Positions 1 through 11,581 of a stretch of 64,000 nucleotides of DNA are shown here, in pieces. The stretch is taken from positions 4,832,501-4,896,500 of the forward strand of contig JABELC010000001.1 in assembly GCA_028455995.1 (NCBI GenBank), written 5' to 3'. The notes beneath the pieces are model-generated. The model saw only the letters and a program-made list of their open reading frames with translations, searched no databases and was not told the DNA's origin. How positions within the stretch are numbered: position 1 is the first letter of the stretch; each line of letters begins with the position of its first letter. Origin of the DNA: Scleromitrula shiraiana (lineage: Eukaryota; Ascomycota; Leotiomycetes; Helotiales; Sclerotiniaceae). The translations under genes were made by a program, and so were the position numbers.

Positions 1-1
1 G

Positions 2-706
2 AGTAGAGGTGAAGATGATATTTCCAAACAGGAGAAAATTCGTGAGGTCTTTGATGCATCGAGGAAGCGAATAGAGCATCTACAGGGTAAATACGATAAG
101 TTACTGAAACGATATGGGGCTCTTCAAAGGGAGATTTTCGAGAGGGAAACGGGGGACTATGTTGCTAGTGTTTCGACGTCGTCGGACACGACGAATCCGC
201 ATCCGCGGATTCCCCCGAGAGATCACCGTCGCAAGGTGGTGCAGGACTCAGGCGCGTTAGATGCGGGTGCGGTTAGTGGTAGTGGTAGAGGAATTAGTTC
301 TTCTTTCCCGGCCACGGGATCGGGATCTCCACATCTTCCGATTTCTCTTCATCCTGCGAAATTGGGCAAGAGGGTGGCGGGTTCGCCGTCGAGGGGTGGG
401 GATGGGAGGAGTCCGGAACGGGGAGGAGGAGGAGGAGGAGGAGGAGGAGGTAGGTTTGCGCATTCGAATACTTTTGGGGTGCTGGGGGTTGATGGGGCGG
501 ATATGGATAGAGAGGGTGGTCCGGGTCAGAATCAAAATCGAAGTTTGAGTATGGGTCAACAGGACAGAGGTGGGAAAAGAGATGGCGCTGGTGCGAGTGC
601 GAGTGGGAGTGGGAGTGGGAGTGGGAGTGGAAGTGGTGGTGGTAAAGACAAGAAAAAGTCGAATGCGATGGGAGCGAGTTTGAGGGGTATTAGGGGGTTT
701 GTTTAG
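2..706 (+). CDS. 3' end of an unrecognised coiled-coil, Gly/Ser-rich protein (5' truncated by window)
   Basis: The frame is open from base 2 to a TAG at 704-706, giving the last 234 residues of a protein whose start lies outside the window. The first ~55 residues are charged and helical (KYDKLLKRYGALQREI) and look like the end of a coiled coil. The rest is low complexity: Ser/Pro-rich, a poly-Gly run encoded by a GGA repeat (about 420-451), a Gly-Ser run (about 598-640) and a Lys-rich patch followed by the C-terminus GASLRGIRGFV. The complementary frames over the repeats are shadows. I do not recognise the family. The coiled coil plus disordered tail suggests a scaffold-type protein, but that is only inference. 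Confidence 0.7.
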   Translation, partial: SRGEDDISKQEKIREVFDASRKRIEHLQGKYDKLLKRYGALQREIFERETGDYVASVSTSSDTTNPHPRIPPRDHRRKVVQDSGALDAGAVSGSGRGISSSFPATGSGSPHLPISLHPAKLGKRVAGSPSRGGDGRSPERGGGGGGGGGGRFAHSNTFGVLGVDGADMDREGGPGQNQNRSLSMGQQDRGGKRDGAGASASGSGSGSGSGSGGGKDKKKSNAMGASLRGIRGFV

Positions 707-2149
707 TCGTTTTTTGGGTTTGGTTTGTATATGGTGTTGGTTTTTGGAGTTATATGGGGTGGCATTGGTTCGGTGGGGTTGGACGGGGTATGGATATGAT
801 ATATTATACTATGTTATGGATAGGTGGGTGTTTAGGGTGATAGGGTGTTATCGATGGATGGATGCATTGTTTAGGAGGGAACATAAGTAATTATGTTATT
901 TTTGAATGATGAAAATCTCAATATGGTGGACGGAATGCGGGGAAAAGTTTGTGATTGATTATGTCGACTTATTTGAACCAATGGTATGGGAAAGGGAAAG
1001 GGAAAGGGCGTATTAAAAGTTTATTTGTGAATGCCTATTTTATTTGTTTTTGAATGGATACTGGGACTGATTAATGAATCCATGAATGGGTTGACGTAGT
1101 GTTTGTGAGAGGGAGGCGAGGGGGTATATCATATATGCATGGTATCAGGGGAGGAGACGATATATATTTTCCAACTTGCTGAGATATCATGGATTGTTTA
1201 CTTTTATTACGTTGCAATACATGCCTATTTACTGTATCTATTTATCTTCAGTTGACTTCATGGTTGGTTGATTCATATGACCTAGGATTCACGAGACCAG
1301 CGAGGTTGCTTATTATATTCGCATTCTACCTAAATCTATCTACTATGTACCCATCTACCTATCTATTTTAACAACAATCCTAGAAATAATAAGTTCTGAC
1401 GAAAGGAGAGGATCTGAAAATTCTTATGTTCATATCCAATTATACAGGTACTGGTGTTGTTGATTTGATTTGATATTTATTTAAATTTATATCTAATTTT
1501 GAGGGAGAAAGGTGCAGTGCAGAAACGGAATTACCCATCCCGTATGTCCGATACATAATCCTGGACCGAGGATGTAGAGGCGCTAGTATGACGTTTGCGG
1601 GTATTATTGATTTAGATTTGAATCGCATATCAAAGTGTAAATATTGTAAGCACACGACCGACAGTGATATTGCTATATTAGATCAAATTAAATTGAATTG
1701 AATCTAATCGTCCTCTTACAATTAAGGAACGATCGGAGGAAGAAAGCGAGGGAAATTTATAAGGAAGCTGTCGGTATTGGTAGAGCCTGGATTTGGATAC
1801 TTCGTTCAAATACACGAGAGGGAGGGGATCAAGAGAGTTGGGTTTGGATTCGAGCAGATCGCTGCGTACAGAAAGAGAGCAGATCAAATTCGGCCAGATC
1901 AATCATGCTGTCTACGACCTCGAAACTTATGTTATAGTATTGGAAACGAACGAACGACGTGTGAGATGAGATGAGGAATCTGGATTTACATCTACGTTTA
2001 TCACTATCTGAATCTAAGAAATCGATCGGGGTTATTTTATAACATAGTCTAGCGCACCGCAGCGCAAAAACTAGGATAAGGGAAAGGGGGGATAGAAAAC
2101 GGGTATAGTGAGGAAAGAAAAGGAAAGGGAGTATAAGCAAAAAATCAAT
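707..2149. other. Intergenic, no gene supported
   Basis: This stretch between the end of the coiled-coil gene and the carrier start holds only short unconvincing frames. It includes a GGGAAA-type purine repeat near 990-1010 and AT-rich sequence, presumably the 3' UTR of the first gene and the promoter of the second. A purine-rich run (about 2080-2130) directly precedes the carrier ATG. Confidence 0.6.
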
Positions 2150-3533
2150 ATGGCGACGAGTATAGCAGAATCGAGAAAAGTATCTCCACCTATTTGTCCG
2201 ACGGACGATGAGGAGATTGGGGGGAGGGGGAGGGATAGAGTGGGTGTGGTTGATAGAGGGAGGGAAAGAGAAAGAGATAGGGAGATGGAGATGGGAAGGG
2301 GGAGGGGGAAAAATAGAAATAAACAGAGTTGGGATTATATTTGGAGGAGTGGGGTGGCGGGGGGGTTGGCTGGTTGTGCGGTATGTAATTTTTGTTGTTT
2401 TCTTTCGTTTGTTTCTAAGTCACTTGGGTTGGTTTGGGTTGTGTGACTGTCAATGTGTGTATGAGATGGAATGGGATCTCCTATAAGGAAAACAAGAAGA
2501 AAAGAGAAGATCAAAAGCTAACCTCCAATCTTCAACCTTCTAGGCCAAAACCTTCGTCGCCCCCCTCGACCGAGTAAAAATCCTCTTCCAAGCCCACAAC
2601 CCTCAATTTGCAAAATACAGCGGTTCATGGCATGGCGTAATATCTGCCATGAAAGAAATCCACCACGATTCCGGAACTCGAGGACTCTTCCGCGGACATT
2701 CTGCAACGATCCTACGTATATTCCCCTACGCAGCTATTAAATTCCTCGCCTACGAGCAAGTTCGCGCGATTGTGATAAGAGGGCCTGAACATGAGACGCC
2801 GTGGAGGAGATTGATTAGTGGGAGTTTGGCGGGGGTAACTAGTGTGTTTTTTACGTATCCGTTGGAGGTTATTAGGGTGCGGTTGGCGTTTGAGACGAAG
2901 AAGGATTCGAAGTCTAGTTTGAGGGAGATTTGTGGTAGGATCTATAGCGAGGTTCCTAAATCTTCTCCTGCCTCTTCTTCTTCTTCTTTAAATACATCTG
3001 CAGCAGGAGTAGCAGCGGCGGGATCTACAATCGCAAAAGCAGTAATACCGAAAACAGGCCTTGCGAATTTTTATAGAGGCTTCTCGGCTACGATGTTGGG
3101 TATGCTTCCTTATGCTGGTATGTCATTCTTAACGCATGATACGGCGGGTGATATATTACGATACCCCCGATGGGAAAAATATACCACGTTAGAGAAACCG
3201 AGACATTATCCGGAGGGGAAACCCAAACCACTTACGTATTGGGCGGAATTACTAGCGGGTGGAATCGCGGGATTGGTTAGTCAGACGAGTGCGTATCCGC
3301 TGGAGGTTGTGAGGAGGAGGATGCAAGTTGGGGGGACGGTGGGGGATGGGAGGGTGCTTAGGATTGGGGAGGTGGTGAGGATGGTTTGGAGGGAGGGGAA
3401 GGAGTCGGGGGGGAGGTTTGGGAGTGTGAGGGGTTTCTTTGTGGGGTTGACGATTGGGTATGCGAAGGTTGTGCCGATGGCGGCGGTGAGCTTTTATGTT
3501 TATGAGAGGGGGAAGGGGTGGTTGGGTATTTGA
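2150..3533 (+). CDS. LEU5: Mitochondrial carrier, Leu5/SLC25A42-like (CoA/ADP-type transporter)
   Basis: Two exons, 2150-2380 and 2544-3533, joined in phase 0 across a GT-AG intron, encode 406 aa. Three Solcar repeats are visible, each with the carrier signature: PLDRVK at residues 84-89, PLEVIR at 183-188 and PLEVVR at 329-334. The segment after the first signature (KILFQAHNPQFAKYSGS) and the FRGHSATILRIFPYAAIKF stretch are those of the Leu5 group, which supports accumulation of coenzyme A in the mitochondrial matrix; the protein would sit in the inner membrane. The N-terminal 60 residues are a charged Arg/Glu/Gly-rich extension. A Ser/Ala-rich insert (about 218-245) lengthens the second repeat, which explains the size above the yeast protein. 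The first exon would be missed by a single-ORF search. Assignment to the carrier family is certain; the substrate is by homology. Confidence 0.9.
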
Positions 3534-4136
3534 TTTGTTTGGGGAGGGGAGGGGAGAGGAGCTGGTGAGGGGCGATGAAATGATGAGATGCTGAAGGAGG
3601 TTTAGATTATTTATATCATAGATACGGATGGTTTGAAATGGGAGGATAGAATACAATAGGATACGATAGGATAGGAAAGAAAAGCATAGATTATCTTCCT
3701 TACTTAGTTATAGAACTCTATTAGATTAACAAACCAGTACATAGTAATTCTCATATGGGAGAATGAATTATGTACAAGTCGAATTAGCTGACGACCTGTG
3801 GAAATTCTGAATGTCCATGCACATGAGATATGATGTGTCTATATATACTATACTTTAACTTGAATATCTGTATACAATTCAGATGTTTAAAACACAGTGA
3901 TTAAAAAATCATTTGAATGTCTAGAGTTTGGACAAACACTCAGAAAGCACTACGCAACAGCCACACGAGGGGTGGTGTGGCTTTATCACATTCAGAAGCT
4001 TGGACCCCTGCCCCTCATACGTCGTGGGGAAGCTACCTTTACAAAGCATATCGTATCATCATTTATTGCAACTCAATCTTTCGACAACCAACCAACTTTT
4101 CTACAAATCAACAAGTTCAATAAAGATATATTCAAA
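3534..4136. other. Intergenic, nothing supported
   Basis: A 3' UTR and promoter interval between the carrier and UCH copy 1. The upstream frame running into the UCH ATG (from 3897) is not conserved-looking. A TATA-like AT-rich patch lies near 3840-3860. Confidence 0.55.
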
Positions 4137-5104
4137 ATGACTGATGCAATTGATAACCCAGATGTACCTTCTAACAAGAAGGCTTTTATTCCTCTCGGTA
4201 CGTCCATCCTCCAAACTAACTTATTTCCCCCAAATCCCATCAATACAATACATCTAACCCTCTCTCTCCCCCCCTTCCAGAAAACAACCCCGAAGTAATG
4301 ACAACTCTAACGCACACCCTCGGACTCTCCTCCACCCTCTCCTTCCACGACGTCTTCTCCATCTCCGACCCCACGCTCCTCTCCTTCATTCCGCGTCCCG
4401 CACTCGCGCTCCTCCTCGTCTTTCCCGTCTCCAAAACCTACGAGGAGTTTCGCATCATGGAGGATAGCGAGAGGGAGCATTATCAGGGCAAGGGGGACCG
4501 TGAGCCCGTGGTGTGGTATAAACAGACTATTAGGAATGCGTGTGGGTTGATTGGGTTGCTGCATGCGGTTTCTAATGGGGGGGCTAGGGGGTTGGTTGGT
4601 ATGTTTTGTTTTGTTTTTTTTGTTCTGTTTTTATTTTATTTTCTTTACTTTTACTTTTGTTTTTCTTTTTCCGGTATATTACATTATCCATAAATCTAAC
4701 ATCGCACCTTCTTCCCCAAACTAGAACCCAACTCCGACCTAGCAAAATTAATCTCCGACGCAATCCCCCTCTCCCCTCTCGAGCGCGCCGACCTCCTCTA
4801 CAACTCCACCGCCCTCGAAGCCGCCCACCAAAACGCCGCATCTCAAGGCCAAAGCACAGCGCCCGATGCGCAGGATGATATCGATCTGCACTACGTATGT
4901 TTTGTCAAGGATGAGCGGAATCATCTATGGGAAATGGACGGGAGGAGGAGGGGACCGTTGGATTTGGGGGTGCTGGGGGAGGAGGAGGATGTTTTGAGTG
5001 AGAGGGCGTTGGATTGGGGGGTGAGGAAGTTTTTGGGGAGGGAGGGGGAAGATGGCGGGGAGTTGCGGTTTAGTTTGATTGCGCTGGCGCCGAGCTTGGA
5101 TTAG
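4137..5104 (+). CDS. Ubiquitin C-terminal hydrolase, peptidase C12 (copy 1)
   Basis: Three exons, 4137-4197, 4281-4598 and 4725-5104, encode 252 aa. The protein is a Yuh1/UCH-L3-type cysteine protease that would release small adducts from the C-terminus of ubiquitin. The catalytic set is complete: oxyanion Gln102 and nucleophile Cys108 in QTIRNACGLIGLLHA, His182 in DLHYVCF, Asp198 in LWEMDGRRRGP. The ATG at 4137 has a good context (TTCAAAATGA), and the first intron falls inside the Glu codon of LENNPEVM. A second copy at 46579-47393 shares that intron position but lacks the second intron. The crossover loop, encoded around the second intron (AAHQNAASQGQSTAPDAQ), differs from copy 2. Family and catalytic residues are read directly; substrate preference is inferred. 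Confidence 0.92.
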
Positions 5105-5748
5105 GGGGTTGGGGGAATAGGTGAATGTGTGGATGGATTTGGATTAGCTGTGGGAAATGGAGAATATGGCGTTACTTTGACTGGGAGCGTGTAGATACCG
5201 GATAGCATAACAATTTTCATTGATTCTCGACGAAAAATAAAATGGTGGTTCGTGTTAGTTGAATTATTGAAGTTCTGAAGATCCAGCTAATTGATTCAGA
5301 CTAATGTGTATTGAATGTGTAGGCATTGAATTTAAATTAGCTTAAAAACTATTTCAACGTCTGTACTTTATACAAGCATCTACATTAGATTTGTTTAAAA
5401 TAGTTTTGGGTATTCGGATTTTGGAGGGAAATTGAGAGATACTTATCCCATTAGTTGAGTCTTTTATTGTCTGTACTTATATAGACATCGAAGATAGATT
5501 GATGTAAAATAGTTTGGAATATTCATAATTTAGAAAGATATTCAGTATTATTCATCCAACTAATTTAAATATGATGTGGGAACTCTCTTGTATTTGTAAA
5601 ATATCTTTTATCTATCACCAAGATTGACCACCCATCTTACCCAAATCTATGATCTAAATCATTCAGTTTTTTTCTCTCCTTATGACCAAGAGATACTAGC
5701 AAGAGATTAGTGCATGATCAACCAAAAAGAAAGTAACAAAAAAACTTA
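5105..5748. other. Intergenic between convergent genes, nothing supported
   Basis: AT-rich 3' flanks of UCH copy 1 (+) and the zinc transporter (-). Two loosely similar segments, near 5340-5410 and 5460-5530 (both containing 'GTCTGTACTT' then 'GAT..ATTTG/GTTTAAAATAGTTT'), look like an old local duplication of about 120 bp. No gene seen. Confidence 0.5.
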
Positions 5749-7100
5749 CTAAAGCATAATCCCAGCCCCAGCAGCCATAGCCACAAACTGCTTCAAAGTC
5801 TTCGCCAACTCAACCTTCCTATCCTTCCCCGTCTCCAACAACTCAGGAATCACAGCCACGGTTCCCACATACAAGAATGTTCCCGCCGTAAACGGTAACA
5901 ACATATCGCCCCATTCCAAACTCGTACCCATGAGTCCTTCAAAACGGCCAATACTCTCCCCTTCACCACTGGCGCCATATTCTTGAATCATGATTCCGAT
6001 GATCGTACCGAGGAGGGCTCCGAGAGCGGTAACGAATTGTGCGCCCATTGCGGCGCGTTTGGAAAAGCCGGATTGGATGAGAAGGGCAAAGTCTCCGACT
6101 TCATGGGGAATTTCGTGGAAGAATACGGCGACTGCGGTGGTTGCTCCGATGGTGGGGGATGCGTAGAAGGAGGAGGACATGGCGAGACCGTCGGTTATGT
6201 TGTGTGTGAAATCCGCGCTGGGAATTGGTTAGTTGGTGTTATTACCAGGGGTGAGAATGTACATACATTAGATTTAGATATCCAGCAAGCTTGACACTGG
6301 AATTAATTTCCTTTTCTGATTTTTCGGTTTCAACAATTGCGGTTTTTTCATTCTCCTTCTTTCGTGATCTGGTACTCTTGGCGGGTGTATCATCCAAATT
6401 ACTCGAGATAGCAGAAGATTCCTTCTCATTTTCAATAGCATGAGAATGAGAATGATCATGACCGCCCTCCCCACCAGTTGCAATTCTCAATCCCTTGTCC
6501 ATAGCCACGAACGTAACAAACCCAACCATAATAGCGACGCCCAATAATAAGTTCCTATTTGGTTCCACAAGCACAAATCGTACGGTTGAGTGCTCATCTT
6601 CGCCGAGGAATATTTCGGGAAGAAGATGGAATAGTGTATCGCCTAAGAGACCACCCACTGCGAATGCAACCATGACAGAGAGGGAAGAGGGGTCAATGTT
6701 AGGGGGGCAGAGAGCGAGTAGGAAATTGGGGGGTCCGGAAATGTAGAGGGTTGCGAGGAGGGCATTGACCGCGGGGGTGGAGGGGAATAAGACGGCGAAG
6801 ATTCGAGATGTTAGGGTGGAGGTTTCGGGGGAGGTGGCTTGTTTGTAGGTGTTTAGATCTTGAACCAGGGGACATTCCTATAAAGTGAGAGGGAAGATTG
6901 TTAGGTTGGATAAATATACTAGAATTGAAGTAGGTAAAGGTAAAGTGGGAGGAAGCTGTCGCGTGTTTACTTACTTGAAGCTTTTCTTCAATCTCAGGAA
7001 GACTCATTGATTTAACTGATGTAGCATGTCCCTGAGCATAAACACATACAATTGCAATCGATAGCAAAAGAATTGCATGGCGAGGTTTAAAGAACGACAT
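5749..7100 (-). CDS. ZIP-family zinc transporter, Yke4/ZIP7 (KE4) type
   Basis: Three exons on the minus strand, 7100-6975, 6877-6267 and 6217-5749, encode 401 aa. The N-terminus (MSFFKPRHAILLLSIAIVC) is a signal peptide or first helix. A His-rich loop GGHDHSHSHA lies at residues 181-189. The two metal-site helices are diagnostic of the LIV-1 branch: HNITDGLA at 251-258 and HEIPHEVGD at 280-288. Fungal relatives (Yke4) sit in the endoplasmic reticulum membrane and move zinc between secretory pathway and cytosol. The intron inside helix IV is confirmed because the join restores LNLIADFTHN. An ATG 105 bases further up (about 7205) is less likely than the one chosen, which starts directly at the hydrophobic segment. 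Its tail-to-tail neighbour is UCH copy 1. Confidence 0.92.
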
Positions 7101-7944
7101 CTTTGTTGTCGTCGTGAGTGTTGCGATGATGATTGATTGTGGTGAAGTTGTTGATAAGGAGAAAAGTGTACCGCTAATGATATCGGATGAAGCTAGGCTA
7201 GTCACGCCCTATATTTTTAGATTTCAGGGGTAAAAATAGATCTATCATCCTAGAATTTAGTGTTAAATCGAGACCCCCTGTTTTCATTACAAAATCACGA
7301 GTTTTCCGGTTTTCAACATTTCATCTGTTTGAAACTGTGCTCGGTGCAACAGTGTCTACTTCTCACTTGGACGTTACAACTCTCTTGCCTCATCTCAACG
7401 GAGCATAGCTGCTTATTGTTCCAAAGTCATCTATATATTTTCCACTTGACATGTAAATATCCAGTGATATTTAGTTCGCATCCAGTTTCCTTTTGAACCA
7501 TGCTACGAGAGGTATTAGTATAAGAGTGACGTTTTCAACGCATTTCACTTCATTAGTTGCCAGGCGAGGCTTCAGTCTCCTAAAATTGAGTTTTCTCGAG
7601 ATTATTTCAGCTTTTCAATGGCATTCAATCTCTGCCTATGAATCTGGCACAACCCTTCATCATAACACCAAGTTCGTGAAGCTCGTCATCGCCATGGATG
7701 AGTTGAAGCACAGCATAACCAGAAGCCTGATTGTCAAGTAGCTAGAGCCTGTTAAACTGACTATAATGAGATTCTGCCTGGAAACTTCTGCACGCTGCCA
7801 CTTCACAGCCTTCTTTAAGTCTTTATAGTTACACTATGTAACCATGGGGAGTCGGTTCTCAAGTTGGATTTAATAGCCCTTCTTTCTCACTCAGATTCTT
7901 TCACTCACATCAGATTGGTTTCTCTCCAAAATCTGCTCAAAAAC
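7101..7944. other. Intergenic between divergent genes, no gene supported
   Basis: Shared 5' region of the zinc transporter (-) and the membrane protein (+). Short frames at 7260-7496 and 7493-7741 have no family features and are not called. The frame leading to the membrane-protein ATG has no upstream ATG of its own. Confidence 0.5.
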
Positions 7945-10043
7945 ATGTTCTTTTATCCCATATATATCGTTGGTTCCTACTTTCATCTAAGTGTCGCGCT
8001 ACCTACACCTATGGAGCAGACCATCAATAATTCCTCAGTCCTAGATTCAGATATCTCTCCCAGCTGGGTTTCTGACCCATCAGGTCGGGGAACCTGGGGC
8101 ATATTGTATGGCTGTGTCGTAACTTTGACATTATGTGTTTATACAGCTATTCATCTCAATATACCTCCAGATCGCGAATCCAAAGTTTCTCGTTACACAC
8201 GGAAAGTCAAATGGGTTATGATTGCGTTATTTGCCCCTGAAATCGTCGCGTATACTGCATTCGAACAATGGTACTTGAGCCGCAAATTTCTCAAAGAGCT
8301 ACTGGCAAGCGAAGAGGCAAATAGACAAGCAAAGGGACAGGAAAAGGTGTTCAGCCTCACAAACCTACATGTTCTTGCACTAATAACTTCTAGGATCAGA
8401 GAAGCACCACAGAGCTTACTCCACCCGCTTTTGATGATGTGTATGCTTATTATGCGATGATGGGTGGATTTGCGGCAGATGTAACCGATCTTCACAATGT
8501 TATCACTCGAGTAACATTTACTACGGACGGCATACTCTTCCTATCTAGCATCAGCAGAACGCCTCACATTTCTAAAAGCGAAATTCAAGATAAAAGCAAG
8601 TCTGATCTAATTGGAAAAGGCTTGGTGTGCTTACAAGTCATATGGATTATTGGCCAAGCAATCGAAAGGAAGTTATCTGGCTATCCAACTACTATGCTTG
8701 AAGTACACACAATTGTTCATGTTGTATGTGCACTTGCTCTGTACATTTTATGGGCCCAGAAACCCTTAAATGTAGATATCCCGACCACTGTGAAATTCAC
8801 GGAAGAGGACAAGATCTATCTTGCATTTATGCTGCAACTGGGAGCCGATCCTATCGGTATTCATTCAGATGATCTACATCCCATAAAGAAATGGTCGAAC
8901 GTATCGCCATCTTATCATAATGGTTTCAAAGTTCACGATAGTACTACAAGCTCCTGTAGTGATGCTTTTGGTGAGCCTATAATGGTATTATACCCGCAAA
9001 CGTCTGTGCCTAATATTGATTGTAATGAGGGCTTGACCACAACTCTCTCCGAGTCTTTGGTAGTTGGTGCTCATCGGCCAGATATGAATAGTGACAGCAT
9101 AGTCACACATATTGACCGCTCAAAGGAAATTATCAATGATCTCCAAAAACCATGTATCGCCGAGGAATCTCCTTTGGAGTATCTGCCGGCGGTAAATCTG
9201 CCGATAGTCTGCACGATTGTCAGCGGACAGTCATTAACCTCGGGCTGTGGTCCTGGTCTGGAATACCGATCGAAAAAGAATAACCATGAACCGAGATATG
9301 ACGACAGATCCATACGAGTATCCCTGACTGCCAAGGATGTCAAGAGGCTGCATTTGGCTGCCGCATATATGAAGAGTTCAACCCCTCCTCAGGGACTTGC
9401 AATACCCGTGGCTGAAACAACTTTAGCGTTGCCGATAGAAAAGATGCCACTCTTTAACGAAAAGGTTACCACTGCGTCATTGCCCATCTACTCTTTTGCG
9501 AATCGTTCTAAGCCACTTCTCTCGTTAAGAGCTTCAAACATGAGTGGTAGTATATTTCAGGGTGTACAAGAAAATGCAACATATCTTTCTGCGGCAATGG
9601 CTATTGTTCCTACGGTATATGGATCTGCTCATCTTGGAGCGCTCTCGATCTTGTTTCCAAGTTCTACAGAACGACTTCTTTGGAAGATATCATGTTATTA
9701 TTTGATTTCCACAGCTATCTCTTTTGGTATATGGTCCCTTATCAAGTATGCAGATAGACTAATTGCACGAGGACTCAAACATTCTGGCACACCACTTGGC
9801 AGGTGGGAAGTATATAGATTGGATTTCCACACAAGATTCCATGGTAAAACGGAAGATTTTATTATAGGCTGTTATGAATTTTTCCATTACATCAAATATG
9901 CTGTTATTGGGATCATTTCAGCAGCTTACGTTTGCGCTCGAATGTATTTGGTTGTTGAGTCGTTTGTATCCTTGCGTTATGTTCCGGTCGGTGTCTACAA
10001 GACTCCAGATCTCGATATAATGGGCAGCCTTCCGCATCTATGA
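7945..10043 (+). CDS. Large multi-pass membrane protein of a fungal family without known function
   Basis: Two exons, 7945-8346 and 8394-10043, encode 683 aa. The 47-nt intron has a clear CTAATAAC branch site just before TTCTAG, and the join is in phase 0. The protein begins with a hydrophobic signal-like segment (MFFYPIYIVGSYFHLSVALP). A first helix follows at about residues 51-70 (WGILYGCVVTLTLCVYTAIH), then a second near 88-106, helices near 230-260, a long polar middle (about 280-530) and two or three C-terminal helices. It ends with LRYVPVGVYKTPDLDIMGSL. The pattern TWGILYG...LCVYTAIHLNIP and the ending match a large family of uncharacterised ascomycete membrane proteins I know from Helotiales and Sordariomycetes genomes; no function is established. 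In-frame non-ATG codons extend upstream, but the ATG at 7945 has A at -3. Confidence 0.8.
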
Positions 10044-11275
10044 ACGGCACGGCGGGAGTATTGATGATGTCTTTTGGTTCTCAGTTATATCTTTTCTTAT
10101 TCTCATCATAGCATTCCCAGAAAGACCTATATTAAAACAATTCACTAGCGCAATATCATGAATTGGCTCATTACTTAAGCATAACGTGATTGAGTGCTGC
10201 CAATTACCCTGGTTGATGATAATTCACTTCTATCTTTATAGAGCGGTAGAAAACTACATATATACTTAGTACTATGCAAAAGAAATGTACTGGTATGCCC
10301 TGTTACGCATCTTCCTCGCGTATGGAAAGGGGTGCACCAACTCATAAACCTGTGCTTTTACCTATTTTGATCCAACATACAACTAGTATTCAACGACAAG
10401 AGTTCTAGGAAATAATGGGATTTATTTGATGCTATAGAATCAAAGAAACCAATTATTGTTTGTGGATTCAAGAGTCATCCATGATCATGTTCCACTTGAT
10501 GAACCTCCTTTTCATTAAAGTTTCTTCCAAAACAAACAAATAATAAAAGAATGAGTATCTTCCATCACGTTAAAAGGATATATTTATCAAAAGATGAAAG
10601 GACTTGACTATCTCTAGCCTATGAACAAAAATTGCATGTGATTCCTTGATGAAGTGTTTAGATTATCTTACAAATGCATGAATATCTGCTTATTTGCAAT
10701 AATGAATGCGATTAATCTCTTATAATGAAATTCCATGTAGATATTGTATAACCCCGTTGATCATACAAGCGAAATCACCTGTAATTTCTGGAATATTATA
10801 TGTTCTCATTCTAGTATTTCTTTGAGCAAGTAACCTTCTAGAAAACTCCTGAAATGCTGGCTTTTCGAAATTAGATCTTTGTATCTGCTTAAAGACGATG
10901 AGATTATCAGGAAGGCTAATGGAACATTTGGATAAAGCATTTGCAAATTCCAGTTTGGGCAAAGAGCTCATGCAAGCTAACTTTTATTCTTTTGAAACAA
11001 ATAGATAACCAAAGTGTATCTCAATCAAACAGTTAATATGTAATAAAGTAGGACAAACAATTATCAAAGAGCTTCCTGTCAATCTACCTATTATGCTGAT
11101 GCTCTTTGTAAATCTATAGCTTCAAGGAATTTATTGCTCAATCAACTCCTGATGCCCTTTTATTGTGGTAATATGATTTATATCAGGGAGATCATGGTAT
11201 ACTAACAGCAGTACCTCCTAACTGCAGGCCGATATTCAATCACTCTACCTTCAGCATACCCAAGTCAAGATAATC
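10044..11275. other. Intergenic, one weak minus-strand ORF only
   Basis: AT-rich sequence of 1.2 kb. A minus-strand frame with a true ATG (10971-10720, 83 aa) is the only candidate. It has no recognisable family, signal peptide or supporting splice sites, so it is left uncalled. Confidence 0.5.
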
Positions 11276-11581
11276 ATGCCATACCCTACTAGCTGGACTC
11301 AAACTGACAGAGATCGCTTCAAAGAATACTTAGAGGATGGAAAGATAACCAACGATGAGCTCCAAACGTTGATGAAGAATGACGCTCTGCCCAGCCAAGC
11401 GAATAACTACGATATGGTGAAAATTAAAGCCGCTCGTAAGGCCTATGTTGTCAACCGAAAGAAAGCAAGAAAGAAGAAAGAGAAAAGGGATAGGCAGAAG
11501 CAGAAGGAGGATGATGAAGCGAAAAAGAAGGAGGATGATCCCCCTGCGCCTACCCCTGATACTAGTACGGAGGCATCTTAG
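11276..11581 (+). CDS. Small basic/acidic protein, member A of a local tandem family
   Basis: A single-exon frame of 101 aa starting at an ATG with A at -3 (ATCATGCC). The N-terminal ~70 residues form a small helical-looking domain beginning YPTSWTQTDRDRF and containing KITNDELQTLM. The rest is a Lys/Arg-rich stretch (RKKARKKKEKRDRQKQK) followed by an acidic/Pro-rich tail. The gene at 12242 has a diverged copy of the same layout (YPESWNSADIQLF ... KLTNAHLEARM ... KRAKRREEKEKAKRD). The 3' flank is duplicated too. I do not recognise the family. The basic segment may act in nuclear targeting or nucleic-acid binding (inference). Confidence 0.6.
   Translation: MPYPTSWTQTDRDRFKEYLEDGKITNDELQTLMKNDALPSQANNYDMVKIKAARKAYVVNRKKARKKKEKRDRQKQKEDDEAKKKEDDPPAPTPDTSTEAS

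Noticed and set aside
10720..10971. Minus-strand 83-aa frame with a genuine ATG
   Set aside because: No recognisable family, signal peptide, codon bias or splice support; it lies in AT-rich intergenic sequence where such frames are expected by chance.
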